The notes beneath the pieces are model-generated. The model ran no database searches. It saw only the letters and a program-made list of their open reading frames with translations, and was not told where the DNA came from. Made by a program: the position numbers and the translations under genes. This document shows positions 25,839-33,207 of a stretch of 64,000 nt of DNA, in pieces (the stretch's first letter is position 1; each line of letters begins with the position of its first letter). This DNA comes from Propionibacteriaceae bacterium (GTDB lineage Bacteria > Actinomycetota > Actinomycetes > Propionibacteriales > Propionibacteriaceae): assembly GCA_031271975.1 (NCBI GenBank), contig JAISUR010000037.1:248001-312000 (forward strand). The letters run 5' to 3'.

Positions 25839-26567
25839 ATGAGCGTTGACACCAGTCGAGCCCTGGACGAAGAACAAGAAGAAGAGCGCCGTCGCTCGAA
25901 CTGGCCCTTCCGCATCCTCATGATCCTGGCCGTGCTGCTCATCGCCACCAGCGTTTCCATGTTCGCCATGGACGCCTTCTACACCCCAGAGGGCACCTAC
26001 CGGGACATGGCTGGCAACTTGGTCCAGCCGGAGAATCCGGAGGACCTGACCCCGGAGGCGATCGAGGCCATGGACGTGGAGCCCATGGAGGGCCGCTTCC
26101 AGGTGCCGGCGGTGGGACTGGACGCGCCGCTGAAGAAGATGAACATGGTGAACAACGTCATCAACCCGCCCGGATTCCAGGAGGTCTACTGGATCCGGAA
26201 CCTCGGCGTCTCGGTGCAGGAAGCTTCCCAGGGGACTTCCTATTTCGCCGCCCACTCGCTGCGCCGCGGGGCGATCGGCCCCGGCAACTACCTCATCGAC
26301 GTGGAGGCCGCCGAAGGCAAAGTTCCGATCGGCTCGGACATGTACATCGACTCGGTGAAGTACGTGGTCACAGAAGTGCGCAAAGTCGAGAAGAAGAAGA
26401 TCAAGAACGAATCCGACATCTGGCAGCAAGACATACCGAACCGCGCCATTGTGGTCACTTGCCTGCAACGCCCCAACAACGGCGCTTCGGTCTATAACAT
26501 TGTGGTCATCGGCATGCTCGCCGACGCCGTTGCCCCAGTGCAAGGCGAGGACTCAAACGGAGGGTAA
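25839..26567 (+). CDS. Sortase family transpeptidase (class E/F-like)
   Basis: 242 residues: acidic/basic cytosolic start, one membrane helix (about 22-45, FRILMILAVLLIATSVSMF), then an extracytoplasmic sortase barrel beginning FQVPAVGLDAPL. Catalytic His lies in FAAHSLRRG and catalytic Cys in IVVTCLQRP, matching the sortase His and TC motif. The usual Arg, normally on the strand after the Cys loop, is not obvious (SVYNIVVIG). The tail ADAVAPVQGEDSNGG is shared with the next gene. ATG 25839 follows GAGGAGG. No LPXTG-type substrate is seen in the window. Confidence 0.75.
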   Translation: MSVDTSRALDEEQEEERRRSNWPFRILMILAVLLIATSVSMFAMDAFYTPEGTYRDMAGNLVQPENPEDLTPEAIEAMDVEPMEGRFQVPAVGLDAPLKKMNMVNNVINPPGFQEVYWIRNLGVSVQEASQGTSYFAAHSLRRGAIGPGNYLIDVEAAEGKVPIGSDMYIDSVKYVVTEVRKVEKKKIKNESDIWQQDIPNRAIVVTCLQRPNNGASVYNIVVIGMLADAVAPVQGEDSNGG

Positions 26568-26576
26568 CCCCTGGCG

Positions 26577-27245
26577 ATGCGCACTCCCCCTGATCCCCCA
26601 GCCCCACCCAAACACGCAGTACCGGCCCCTGACGGCGAAGCCGCGCCACGCAAGAAGGGGCGCAAGCGGTGGCTGCTGCTGTTGTTGCTGCTCTTGCTGT
26701 TGCTGCTCTTGTTGAGCGTCGGGATCGGGTGGGGTCCGTTCGCGGGCTTTCGCCCCGCTCCGGTCGATCCCAACCCGCAGGCGACCCAGCCAGCCCCAGC
26801 GCCCACGACCGACTCCTCCGAAATCAGCGAGCCGGCCCCGGAATTGCCGGGCACGCACTTCGTGATCCCCGCCGTTGGCCTGGACGCGCCCATGCGCGAG
26901 TTGGAAGGCGGCGAACCGGTGACCGTGCCGGATTCGGTGTCGGTGTTCTGGCTGAAGGGCATCGGCGTAGACCTCGACCACGCGGCCACGGGCACGGTCT
27001 TCACGGCGACCGAACTGGACGTGGCCAACGGCAGGGGCGCCCTGGCGGTGGGCACCCAGATCGTCGCGGGCACTGTCGAGTACCTGGTCACCGAGGTCAC
27101 CACGCCATCGGCGGAAGTGTGGCAACACACGACACCGGGCGAATTGGTGGTGCTCAGCGGAGTCGGCCAGGAGCAGATCTTGGTGATCGCCATGATGGCG
27201 GACGCGGTGGCCCCGGTGGAGGGGAACAGCGCAGCGGGCAAGTGA
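26577..27245 (+). CDS. Sortase-fold paralogue lacking catalytic His and Cys (pseudo-sortase)
   Basis: 222 residues: Pro-rich cytosolic start, basic KKGRKRW, a membrane helix beginning with 14 consecutive leucines, a Pro/Thr spacer, then a barrel matching the upstream sortase: FVIPAVGLDAPM aligns with FQVPAVGLDAPL, VSVFWLKGIGVDLDHAATGTVF with the YWIRNLGVSVQEASQGTSYF strand, and the tail VIAMMADAVAPVEG with VIGMLADAVAPVQG. The His position reads VFTATELD and the Cys position reads VVLSGVG, so both catalytic residues are gone. It sits 9 bases after the sortase stop; probable accessory or regulatory partner. Confidence 0.7.
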   Translation: MRTPPDPPAPPKHAVPAPDGEAAPRKKGRKRWLLLLLLLLLLLLLLSVGIGWGPFAGFRPAPVDPNPQATQPAPAPTTDSSEISEPAPELPGTHFVIPAVGLDAPMRELEGGEPVTVPDSVSVFWLKGIGVDLDHAATGTVFTATELDVANGRGALAVGTQIVAGTVEYLVTEVTTPSAEVWQHTTPGELVVLSGVGQEQILVIAMMADAVAPVEGNSAAGK

Positions 27246-27260
27246 CCCGGTTCGGGTCAC
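27242..27260. terminator. Hairpin spanning both convergent stop codons
   Basis: GTGACCCG-GTT-CGGGTCAC: a perfect 8-bp stem with a 3-base loop. It contains the TGA of the pseudo-sortase gene (27243-27245) and the TGA of lpdA (27257-27259, minus strand). It probably ends transcription in both directions although no U-tract follows. Confidence 0.55.
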
Positions 27261-28654
27261 AGATTGATCATGTGCCCGGCGATGCCCTCTGCCGCCTCCT
27301 TCAACGCTTCTGACAGGCTCGGATGGGCGTGGATATTGCGCGCCACCTCTTCAGCGGTCAAATCCCACTGCTGGGCCAACGTCAGCTCCGGCAGCAGTTC
27401 GGACACGTCCGGGCCGATCATGTGCGCACCGAGCAGCTCGTTGTACTTGGCGTCGGCGACAATCTTCACAAACCCGGTGGCATCCCCCAACCCCCAAGCC
27501 TTGCCATTGGCCGCGAAGGGGAACTTCGACACCTTTACGTCGAAACCACGCTCGGTGGCCTGCTCCGCGGTGAGCCCGAACGAGCCGATCTGCGGCTGGC
27601 AGTAGGTGGCCCGCGGGATCATCTCGTAGTCGATCGGCAGCGTTGGCGCGCCGGCGATGGTTTCCGCAGCGACCACGCCTTGCGCTTCAGCCGTGTGGGC
27701 CAACATCAGCTTCGCGGTGACGTCTCCGATGGCGTAGATTCCCGGCACGCTGGTGCGCATATGGTCGTCGATCTCAATCGCGCCGCGGTCGGTGAGCTTC
27801 ACGCCGGTGTTTTCCAGGCCATAGCCGCGGATGCGCGGCACGAATCCCAGCGATTGCAGCACACGCTGCGCCTCCAGGGTTTGCCCCTCTGACCCGCCTA
27901 CCGGGCTCACGCGCACCGACACCGCGTTCTCGCGCTCCATAATGGACTCCACCTTGGTGCCGGTCAGCACCTTGACACCGAGCTTCTTATAGGCCTTGGC
28001 CAGCTCGGCAGAAACCTCCGGATCCTCGTTGGGAACGATGCGGTCCAGGTATTCGACGATGGTTACGTCGACGCCGTAGTTGGCCAACACGTAGGCGAAC
28101 TCGGTGCCGATCGCGCCAGCCCCGCAGATGATGATCGAAGCGGGCAGCACGTCGGAGAGGATCTGCTGTTCATAGGTGAAAACGCGCTCAGAGACCTGGG
28201 TACCGGGCAGCATCTTGACCGTGGCCCCCACCGCGATGACGCAATTGTCGAACGTGAGAACCTCTTCACCAGAGTCTGTGACCACCTGCAAGGAGTTGGC
28301 AGACGTGAAACTGCCCCAACCGTTGTATTCGGCGATCTTGTTCTTCTTCATCAGGAAGTGGATGCCGCGCACCATCCGCAGCGAAACTGCCCGTGATCTG
28401 GCGAAAGCCTTGCCATAGTCGAAAGTGACGTCCCCCGAGATACCGTAGGCGTCTGCCTCGGCCGTGAAGATGTGCGCCAGTTCGGCGTTGCGCAGCAGCG
28501 CCTTGGTCGGGATGCAGCCCACGTTCAGGCACACCCCGCCCCACCATTGCTTCTCGACGACAGCCACCGACTTGCCCAATTGGGCGGCGCGGATCGCCGC
28601 CACGTACCCACCCGGTCCGGCGCCGAGTACCACCACGTCAAAATGTGTGCTCAT
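27257..28654 (-). CDS. lpdA: Dihydrolipoyl dehydrogenase
   Basis: 465 residues, usual length for Lpd/E3. FAD loop [10 protein letters not shown] from residue 11, redox disulfide C42 and C47 in [19 protein letters not shown] loop [17 protein letters not shown], the second FAD contact YAIGDVT, and the C-terminal catalytic pair H444 and E449 in HPSLSEA. It reoxidises lipoyl groups of 2-oxo-acid dehydrogenases and is the likely E3 of the Kgd complex and of pyruvate dehydrogenase. The ATG at 28654 is supported by TAGAGT seven bases upstream; the longer open frame crosses the murA gene. Confidence 0.95.
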   Translation of the reverse strand: MSTHFDVVVLGAGPGGYVAAIRAAQLGKSVAVVEKQWWGGVCLNVGCIPTKALLRNAELAHIFTAEADAYGISGDVTFDYGKAFARSRAVSLRMVRGIHFLMKKNKIAEYNGWGSFTSANSLQVVTDSGEEVLTFDNCVIAVGATVKMLPGTQVSERVFTYEQQILSDVLPASIIICGAGAIGTEFAYVLANYGVDVTIVEYLDRIVPNEDPEVSAELAKAYKKLGVKVLTGTKVESIMERENAVSVRVSPVGGSEGQTLEAQRVLQSLGFVPRIRGYGLENTGVKLTDRGAIEIDDHMRTSVPGIYAIGDVTAKLMLAHTAEAQGVVAAETIAGAPTLPIDYEMIPRATYCQPQIGSFGLTAEQATERGFDVKVSKFPFAANGKAWGLGDATGFVKIVADAKYNELLGAHMIGPDVSELLPELTLAQQWDLTAEEVARNIHAHPSLSEALKEAAEGIAGHMINL

Positions 28655-28661
28655 GGCAGCC

Positions 28662-28667
28662 ACTCTA
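28662..28667 (-). promoter_or_regulatory. Leaderless-type -10 of lpdA
   Basis: TAGAGT on the minus strand, 7 bases before the ATG at 28654. Divergent from the murA-type promoter 78 bases away. Confidence 0.55.
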
Positions 28668-28728
28668 TGCCAACATCCGCGGGCCGCCGACGCAGCCGAG
28701 TCGGGCAATGTTCCCACCATCTTCCCCT

Positions 28729-28746
28729 TATCTCGCATATGAGATA
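28729..28746. promoter_or_regulatory. Palindromic operator candidate of the HTH-MurA gene
   Basis: TATCTC-N6-GAGATA, perfect 6-bp arms with the spacer GCATAT. It overlaps the first two bases of the -10 TAGACT and ends 11 bases before the ATG. Size and symmetry fit a dimeric XRE-type HTH, and the adjacent gene encodes one. Confidence 0.6.
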
Positions 28747-28750
28747 GACT
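28745..28750 (+). promoter_or_regulatory. Leaderless-type -10 of the HTH-MurA gene
   Basis: TAGACT, 7 bases before the ATG at 28758. No Shine-Dalgarno precedes this ATG or the in-frame ATG at 28767. Confidence 0.55.
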
Positions 28751-28757
28751 CGCCCCT

Positions 28758-30290
28758 ATGCCAGAAATGCTCGCAAGCGCAATTGGCGCTCTGATAAGGG
28801 ACGCTCGCCGCCAGCGGCATATGACGCAAGCCGAGTTGGCCGGGTTGCTGAACACCAGCCAATCGGCCATCGGCCGTATTGAGTCCGGCGGGCAGAATCT
28901 CTCCTTGGAGATGATCAACCGCATCGCGAACGCCCTCGAAGCGCCCCTTATCAAGACTCCCGACGCGCCCGGGACGACGCCCGGATTCCGCGTCGTCGGG
29001 CCCACCAAGCTTTCCGGATCCATCCAGGTCCGTTCCTCCAAGAACGCGGCCGTGGCGCTGTTGTGCGCCAGCGTGCTCAACCGGGGCCGCACGGTGCTGC
29101 GGGGCGTGGCCCAAATCGAGGAGGTCAACCGCATCATCGAGGTGCTTTCCTCCATCGGGATGGGCGTCACCTGGTCGGCGGACAAGTCCGAGCTGGAGTT
29201 GATCCGCCCGGAGCGCCTCGACCTGCAAGCCATGGATGTCGCTGCCGCCCGCCGCACCCGCTCCATCATCATGCTGCTGGGCCCGCTGCTGCACTTCGAG
29301 CGCGCCTTCAAGCTGCCCTATGCCGGCGGCTGCGAGTTGGGCGTGCGGACGGTGGGGCCCCACCTGCACGCGTTGCGGCAATATGGGCTGTCGGTGCGCC
29401 CCAGTGAGGGCTTCTATCGCGCCGAAGTCGCCCAAGACGCCCCCGAGCAAGTGAAGATCACGCTCATCGAACGCGGCGACACGGTTACCGAAAATGTGCT
29501 GATGGCGGCCGCACTGCACACCGGCGAGACCGTCATCCGCAATGCCTCGTCCAACTACATGGTCCAAGATCTGTGCTTCTTTCTGCAGGACTTGGGTGTC
29601 GAGATCGACGGCATCGGCACGACGACGCTGCGTGTCCGCGGCAAACAGTGCATCTGCGAGGACATCACCTTCTCGCCGTCGGAAGACCCGATCGAGGCCA
29701 TGAGCCTGCTGACCGCCGCGATCGTCACCGAATCCGAGTTGACCGTGGAGCGCTGCCCCATCGAGTTCCTGGAGGTCGAGTTGGCCGTGCTCGCCGAGAT
29801 GGGCTTGGACTTTTCGCTCAGTGGCGAATACCCCGCGGAGAACCGCCGCACCCGGCTGGTTGACATCACGGTCCGCCCGTCGCAGTTGAAACACGCCCAA
29901 GACAAGATCCACCCGCTGCCGTTCCCCGGCCTCAACATCGACAACCTGCCGTTCTTCGCCTTGATCGCCGCTGTCGCCGAGGGCAGCACCCTCATCCACG
30001 ACTGGGTCTACGAGAATCGGGCTATCCACCTGGTGGACCTGCGAAAGTTCGGCGCGGACATCCAACTGCTCGACCCGCATCGCATCTCGGTGACCGGGCC
30101 GACCGCTTGGCGCGCCCAGGCCATCATCTGCCCCAGCGCCCTACGTCCAGCGGTCTGCATGCTGCTGGCCGCCCTGGCGGCCAAAGGCGAGAGCGTGCTC
30201 CGCGACGTCTACGTGATCAATCGCGGCTACGAAGACCTGCCCAAGCGGCTCAACGAGCTCGGCGCCCACGTCGAGACTTTCAGCGAATAG
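28758..30290 (+). CDS. murA: HTH (XRE)-MurA fusion: UDP-GlcNAc 1-carboxyvinyltransferase with DNA-binding domain
   Basis: 510 residues. Residues about 8-62 form an XRE-type HTH ([23 protein letters not shown]); residues 75-510 are a complete EPSP-synthase-like MurA. Catalytic features are conserved: SSKNAA (Lys/Asn of the UDP-GlcNAc site), [12 protein letters not shown] (Arg), [14 protein letters not shown] with Cys192, PFPGLNID (general acid/base Asp) and NRGYEDL (C-terminal Arg). MurA transfers enolpyruvate to UDP-GlcNAc, the first committed step of peptidoglycan synthesis, so an active enzyme is expected. The HTH and the palindrome at 28729-28746 suggest that it also represses its own gene. 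Confidence 0.85.
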   Translation: MPEMLASAIGALIRDARRQRHMTQAELAGLLNTSQSAIGRIESGGQNLSLEMINRIANALEAPLIKTPDAPGTTPGFRVVGPTKLSGSIQVRSSKNAAVALLCASVLNRGRTVLRGVAQIEEVNRIIEVLSSIGMGVTWSADKSELELIRPERLDLQAMDVAAARRTRSIIMLLGPLLHFERAFKLPYAGGCELGVRTVGPHLHALRQYGLSVRPSEGFYRAEVAQDAPEQVKITLIERGDTVTENVLMAAALHTGETVIRNASSNYMVQDLCFFLQDLGVEIDGIGTTTLRVRGKQCICEDITFSPSEDPIEAMSLLTAAIVTESELTVERCPIEFLEVELAVLAEMGLDFSLSGEYPAENRRTRLVDITVRPSQLKHAQDKIHPLPFPGLNIDNLPFFALIAAVAEGSTLIHDWVYENRAIHLVDLRKFGADIQLLDPHRISVTGPTAWRAQAIICPSALRPAVCMLLAALAAKGESVLRDVYVINRGYEDLPKRLNELGAHVETFSE

Positions 30291-30291
30291 C

Positions 30292-31143
30292 TCACACCGC
30301 CGCGGCGCTGAAAGTGAATTCTGGATTCACCAATTGCTCTTGCGCCGCCACCAGCAGCAATTCGGGAGAGCCGGCGTCCGCCGTGGCTTTCAGCAGGGAA
30401 TAGACCGATGCCGCCGTGCTCTCCAGCGCGGCGGCGCAATCGCGTGTGGACAGGTAGTTTGCCAAGAACAGCGCCGCCGTGACGTCGCCGGAGCCGGTGA
30501 AGGCGCGGTCGATCAGCGGCGTGTCCACCCGCCATGCTCCGGCGGCGTCGACTACGAGCATCGTCAGTGTGTTGGGGGCCGCGTCGGTGAGCACCGTCGA
30601 TGTGATGAGCACCACCTCGGGACCCTTGGCGCGCAGTTCCTGCGCCGCTGAGAGCACGTCCGCCAACGTCCGGGTGGTGCGGCCGGTCAGATAGTCCAAC
30701 TCGAAGTGGTTGGGCGTTATGATCTGGGCCCGCGGAATCACGGTGTCGCGGAAGAACTCGGGAATGCCGGGGCGCACGTACACTCCTCTGCCCTCGTCCC
30801 CGATGACCGGGTCGCAGCAGTAGATCGCCTTTGGATTGCGCTGTTTGACCAGTTCAAAGGCCGCCAGCACCTGGGCGCCCACATCTTCGGCGCCTTGATA
30901 TCCGGAGAGCACGGCGTCAACCTGTCCGAGCACGCCGCGTTCGTCGATGCCCTTGATGACATCGGCGATGTCGCCGGCGGCGAGCAGCGGGCCGCGCCAG
31001 GAGCCGTACCCGGTGTGGTTGGAGAAGTGGACGGTGATGACCGGCCAGACCTCGACGCCGAGGCGCATCAGCGGGAAGCTGGCGGCCGAGTTGCCGACGT
31101 GCCCGTAGGCGACCGAAGACTGGATGGACAGGATAGTTGTCAC
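30292..31143 (-). CDS. pdxY: Pyridoxal kinase
   Basis: 283 residues, ribokinase-like PfkB/PdxY fold. Signature features: ILSIQSSVAYGHVGNSAA at the N-terminus, VHFSNHTGYG, DPVIGDEGRGVYV, TPNHFELDYLTG, and the anion hole GSGD with catalytic Asp near residue 219. Phosphorylates pyridoxal to PLP in the salvage pathway. Its stop is one base from the convergent murA stop. It is divergent from the glycerophosphodiesterase gene. Confidence 0.93.
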   Translation of the reverse strand: MTTILSIQSSVAYGHVGNSAASFPLMRLGVEVWPVITVHFSNHTGYGSWRGPLLAAGDIADVIKGIDERGVLGQVDAVLSGYQGAEDVGAQVLAAFELVKQRNPKAIYCCDPVIGDEGRGVYVRPGIPEFFRDTVIPRAQIITPNHFELDYLTGRTTRTLADVLSAAQELRAKGPEVVLITSTVLTDAAPNTLTMLVVDAAGAWRVDTPLIDRAFTGSGDVTAALFLANYLSTRDCAAALESTAASVYSLLKATADAGSPELLLVAAQEQLVNPEFTFSAAAV

Positions 31144-31189
31144 GGTGAATCATTCCTAGCGTGTATGGCTGGCATGGCCTACAGCGGAA

Positions 31190-31195
31190 TAGTGT
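31190..31195 (+). promoter_or_regulatory. Leaderless-type -10 of the glycerophosphodiesterase gene
   Basis: TAGTGT, 6 bases before the ATG at 31202. Confidence 0.55.
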
Positions 31196-31201
31196 AGCCC
31201 C

Positions 31202-31963
31202 ATGGCCTATCTCGATCCGCCATTCCTCGCGATCGCGCACCGCGGCGGTTCGCTGCACCCGGCAAACATCGGGCACGAGAACACGCTGGAGGCCTTCCAG
31301 GTGGCGGCGGATCTCGGCTACCGCTACTTCGAGACCGATGTCCACGCCACGTCGGATGGCGTACTGGTCGCGTTCCACGACAACCACTTGGACCGGGTCA
31401 CCGACGGCGCCGGCAGCATCCGAGAATTCGGCTATTCCCAGTTGCGGCGGCTACGCGTTGGCGGCGAGTATCGCATTCCCACGCTGTTGGAGCTGTTGGA
31501 GGCGTTCCCGGACGCGCGGTTCAACATCGACATCAAATCGGAGGGGGCGGAACGCCCGCTCGCGGAAGTCATCGCGGAGACGGGCTGCCACGAACGGGTG
31601 CTGGTGACGTCGTTCTCGTGGTCGCGGCTGCGGAAGTTCCGCAAGCTGATGGACCGCCCGGTGGCCATCGGCGCGGGTTCGCTGGCCGTCGCGGCGCAGT
31701 TAGCGGCGTTCAAGGCCGGGTGGGCGGCGCACTTCTCGCAGGCGGCCGCACTCCAAGTGCCCGTGCGGCGGATGGGAATCCAGGTGGTGGACGCCAAGTT
31801 CGTGCGCCTCGCGCACGCGTCGGGATACAAAGTCCACGTGTGGACGATCGATAACCCGGCTCAAATGGGCCAACTAATAGACCTCGGAGTCGATGGGATT
31901 ATCACCGACCGCATAGACGTGCTCAAAGACGTGCTGCTGTCGCGTGGGTTGTGGTTCGTGTGA
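31202..31963 (+). CDS. glpQ: Glycerophosphodiester phosphodiesterase
   Basis: 253 residues, TIM-barrel GDPD without a signal peptide, so cytoplasmic. Active-site residues are visible: His13 and Arg14 in AHRGG, Glu44 and Asp46 in FETDVHAT (metal), His59 in FHDNHLDRVTDG, and a later Glu/Lys pair in FNIDIKSEG. The C-terminal VHVWTIDNPAQM is typical. Hydrolyses glycerophosphodiesters to glycerol-3-phosphate and an alcohol; the symbol follows family usage and the substrate is not certain. Confidence 0.88.
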   Translation: MAYLDPPFLAIAHRGGSLHPANIGHENTLEAFQVAADLGYRYFETDVHATSDGVLVAFHDNHLDRVTDGAGSIREFGYSQLRRLRVGGEYRIPTLLELLEAFPDARFNIDIKSEGAERPLAEVIAETGCHERVLVTSFSWSRLRKFRKLMDRPVAIGAGSLAVAAQLAAFKAGWAAHFSQAAALQVPVRRMGIQVVDAKFVRLAHASGYKVHVWTIDNPAQMGQLIDLGVDGIITDRIDVLKDVLLSRGLWFV

Positions 31964-32009
31964 GACCCACGCACGAATTGGGCTTGTAGCGAACCCCGCC
32001 TGCCGCACG

Positions 32010-32035
32010 GGAATCCCCGCGCGAGGCCGGGCGTT
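32010..32035 (+). promoter_or_regulatory. SigR-type promoter of rbpA
   Basis: GGAAT (32010-32014), exactly 18 bases, then GTT (32033-32035). This is the SigR consensus of Streptomyces and close to that of mycobacterial SigH. Transcription would start near 32042, giving a leader of about 93 bases to the rbpA ATG. In Streptomyces rbpA is a known SigR target. Confidence 0.75.
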
Positions 32036-32082
32036 TACCTATTCGCCGCCTCCAAGCACTCAAGCAATCGCTTGCTGGTACT

Positions 32083-32108
32083 CACCTGAGCAGGTGCCTG
32101 GCTAGGTT
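32083..32108 (+). promoter_or_regulatory. Second rbpA promoter with embedded palindrome
   Basis: A -10 TAGGTT (32103-32108) would give a leader of about 20 bases carrying GGGGGG (32123-32128). Just upstream, CACCTG-AG-CAGGTG (32083-32096) is a perfect 6-bp inverted repeat in the -10/-35 spacer, where a bound regulator would block RNA polymerase. Confidence 0.45.
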
Positions 32109-32134
32109 GGACGCAGCTTGACGGGGGGTTTGAA

Positions 32135-32467
32135 ATGAATCAGGCTTTTCGGGGGTACAACATGAATTCCCCCAGGTTTCTCCGCACGTCGGCCGTCGAG
32201 TTGGCGCCGCGTGAAGAAATCGGTTTCGAGTGCGCCAATGGCCACACCTTCTTCATCATGTTCGCCTTGGAGGCGAATTTCCCAACCGATTGGGATTGCC
32301 CGCGCTGCGGCGCCGCTTCGAAGCGCACCGACGGCACTGTCGGCGAAGTCAAGCAACCCCGGAAGACCCGCCGCCACTGGGACATGCTGCGCGAACGCCG
32401 CAGCATCGCAGAGTTGGAAGCGCTCTTGGCCGAGCGGCTCGCGGAAGTCCGCAAAGAGCGCGGCTAA
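32135..32467 (+). CDS. rbpA: RNA polymerase-binding protein RbpA
   Basis: 110 residues. Actinobacterial activator that binds the beta' subunit, primary sigma factor and promoter DNA. Visible parts: N-terminal tail, core domain with VELAPREEIGFECANGHTF and C33, H37, C55, C58 as zinc ligands (CxxxH...CPRC), a basic linker (VKQPRKTRRHW), and the sigma-interaction helix WDMLRERRSIAELEALL. ATG 32135 has GGGGGG six bases upstream; an internal ATG at 32162 would remove the tail. Its TAA overlaps the TAG of the convergent ppm within CTAA. Confidence 0.93.
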   Translation: MNQAFRGYNMNSPRFLRTSAVELAPREEIGFECANGHTFFIMFALEANFPTDWDCPRCGAASKRTDGTVGEVKQPRKTRRHWDMLRERRSIAELEALLAERLAEVRKERG

Positions 32468-33207
32468 CGCTTCCCCAGCAGCTTCTTGAGCTGGCCCAGG
32501 CGGTGCTTGACTCCCCAACGGGTGGTCAGCACCAGGGCTTCGACCACGATTGCGGTGCTCATCTTGGACTTGCCCGCGACGCGCTCCTCGAACGTGATCG
32601 GGACTTCAACCACCTGGTAGCCGGCCTTGACCGCGCGCCAGCACAGGTCCACCTGGAATCCGTAACCGGCCGCCTCGACGCCGTCCAAGTCGATGCCTAA
32701 CAGAGTCGCGGAACGCCAGGCCGCGAATCCGCCCGTAGCGTCCTTGACCGGGATGCCCAGCCACAGCCGGGTCCACAAGTTGCCGCCCCGGGAGAGGATT
32801 TCGCGGCTCTTGGGCCAATTGACGACTCTCCCGCCCGGAACCCAGCGCGACCCTTTGACCACATCGGCGTGCTGCAGCGCGGCGAGCAGTTGCGGCAGTT
32901 CTTCCGGCCGGTGGGAGCCGTCCGCGTCATGTTCCACGATGACCGCGTAGCCCTGTTGCAACCCCCAGCGGAACGACGCGACATACGCGGCCCCGAGCCC
33001 CTGCTTCCCGGCGCGGTGCAAGACGTGGATGTGGCTGTCGGCGGCGGCCAGCTCATCAGCCAGGGCGCCGGTGCCGTCCGGTGAGTTGTCGTCGGCGATC
33101 AGAATGTCCGCTTGCGGCACGGCCGCGCGCAGGCGGGCGGTGATGGGCCCGATATTGTCAGCTTCGTTGTACGTCGGAATCGCCACTAGCACACGGCCCA
33201 GATCCAT
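32464..33207 (-). CDS. ppm1: Polyprenol monophosphomannose synthase
   Basis: 247-residue GT2 glycosyltransferase: IPTYNEADNIGPI, DDNSPDGTG and the acidic catalytic loop EHDADGSHRPEELP, then GSRWVPGGRVVNWP and the RAVKAGYQVVEVPITFEER region. Makes polyprenyl-phosphate mannose for lipoglycan and protein mannosylation on the outer face. No membrane segments. ATG 33207 follows GGAGGG. Its start lies 50 bases inside the 3' end of lnt; in M. tuberculosis the two are one fused Ppm1 polypeptide, here they are separate overlapping genes. Confidence 0.9.
   Translation of the reverse strand: MDLGRVLVAIPTYNEADNIGPITARLRAAVPQADILIADDNSPDGTGALADELAAADSHIHVLHRAGKQGLGAAYVASFRWGLQQGYAVIVEHDADGSHRPEELPQLLAALQHADVVKGSRWVPGGRVVNWPKSREILSRGGNLWTRLWLGIPVKDATGGFAAWRSATLLGIDLDGVEAAGYGFQVDLCWRAVKAGYQVVEVPITFEERVAGKSKMSTAIVVEALVLTTRWGVKHRLGQLKKLLGKR

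Noticed and set aside
25622..25849. 75-codon frame starting in the TAATG after the small membrane ORF
   Set aside because: Composition is not protein-like, it contains the predicted sortase -10 and overlaps the sortase start by 11 bases.
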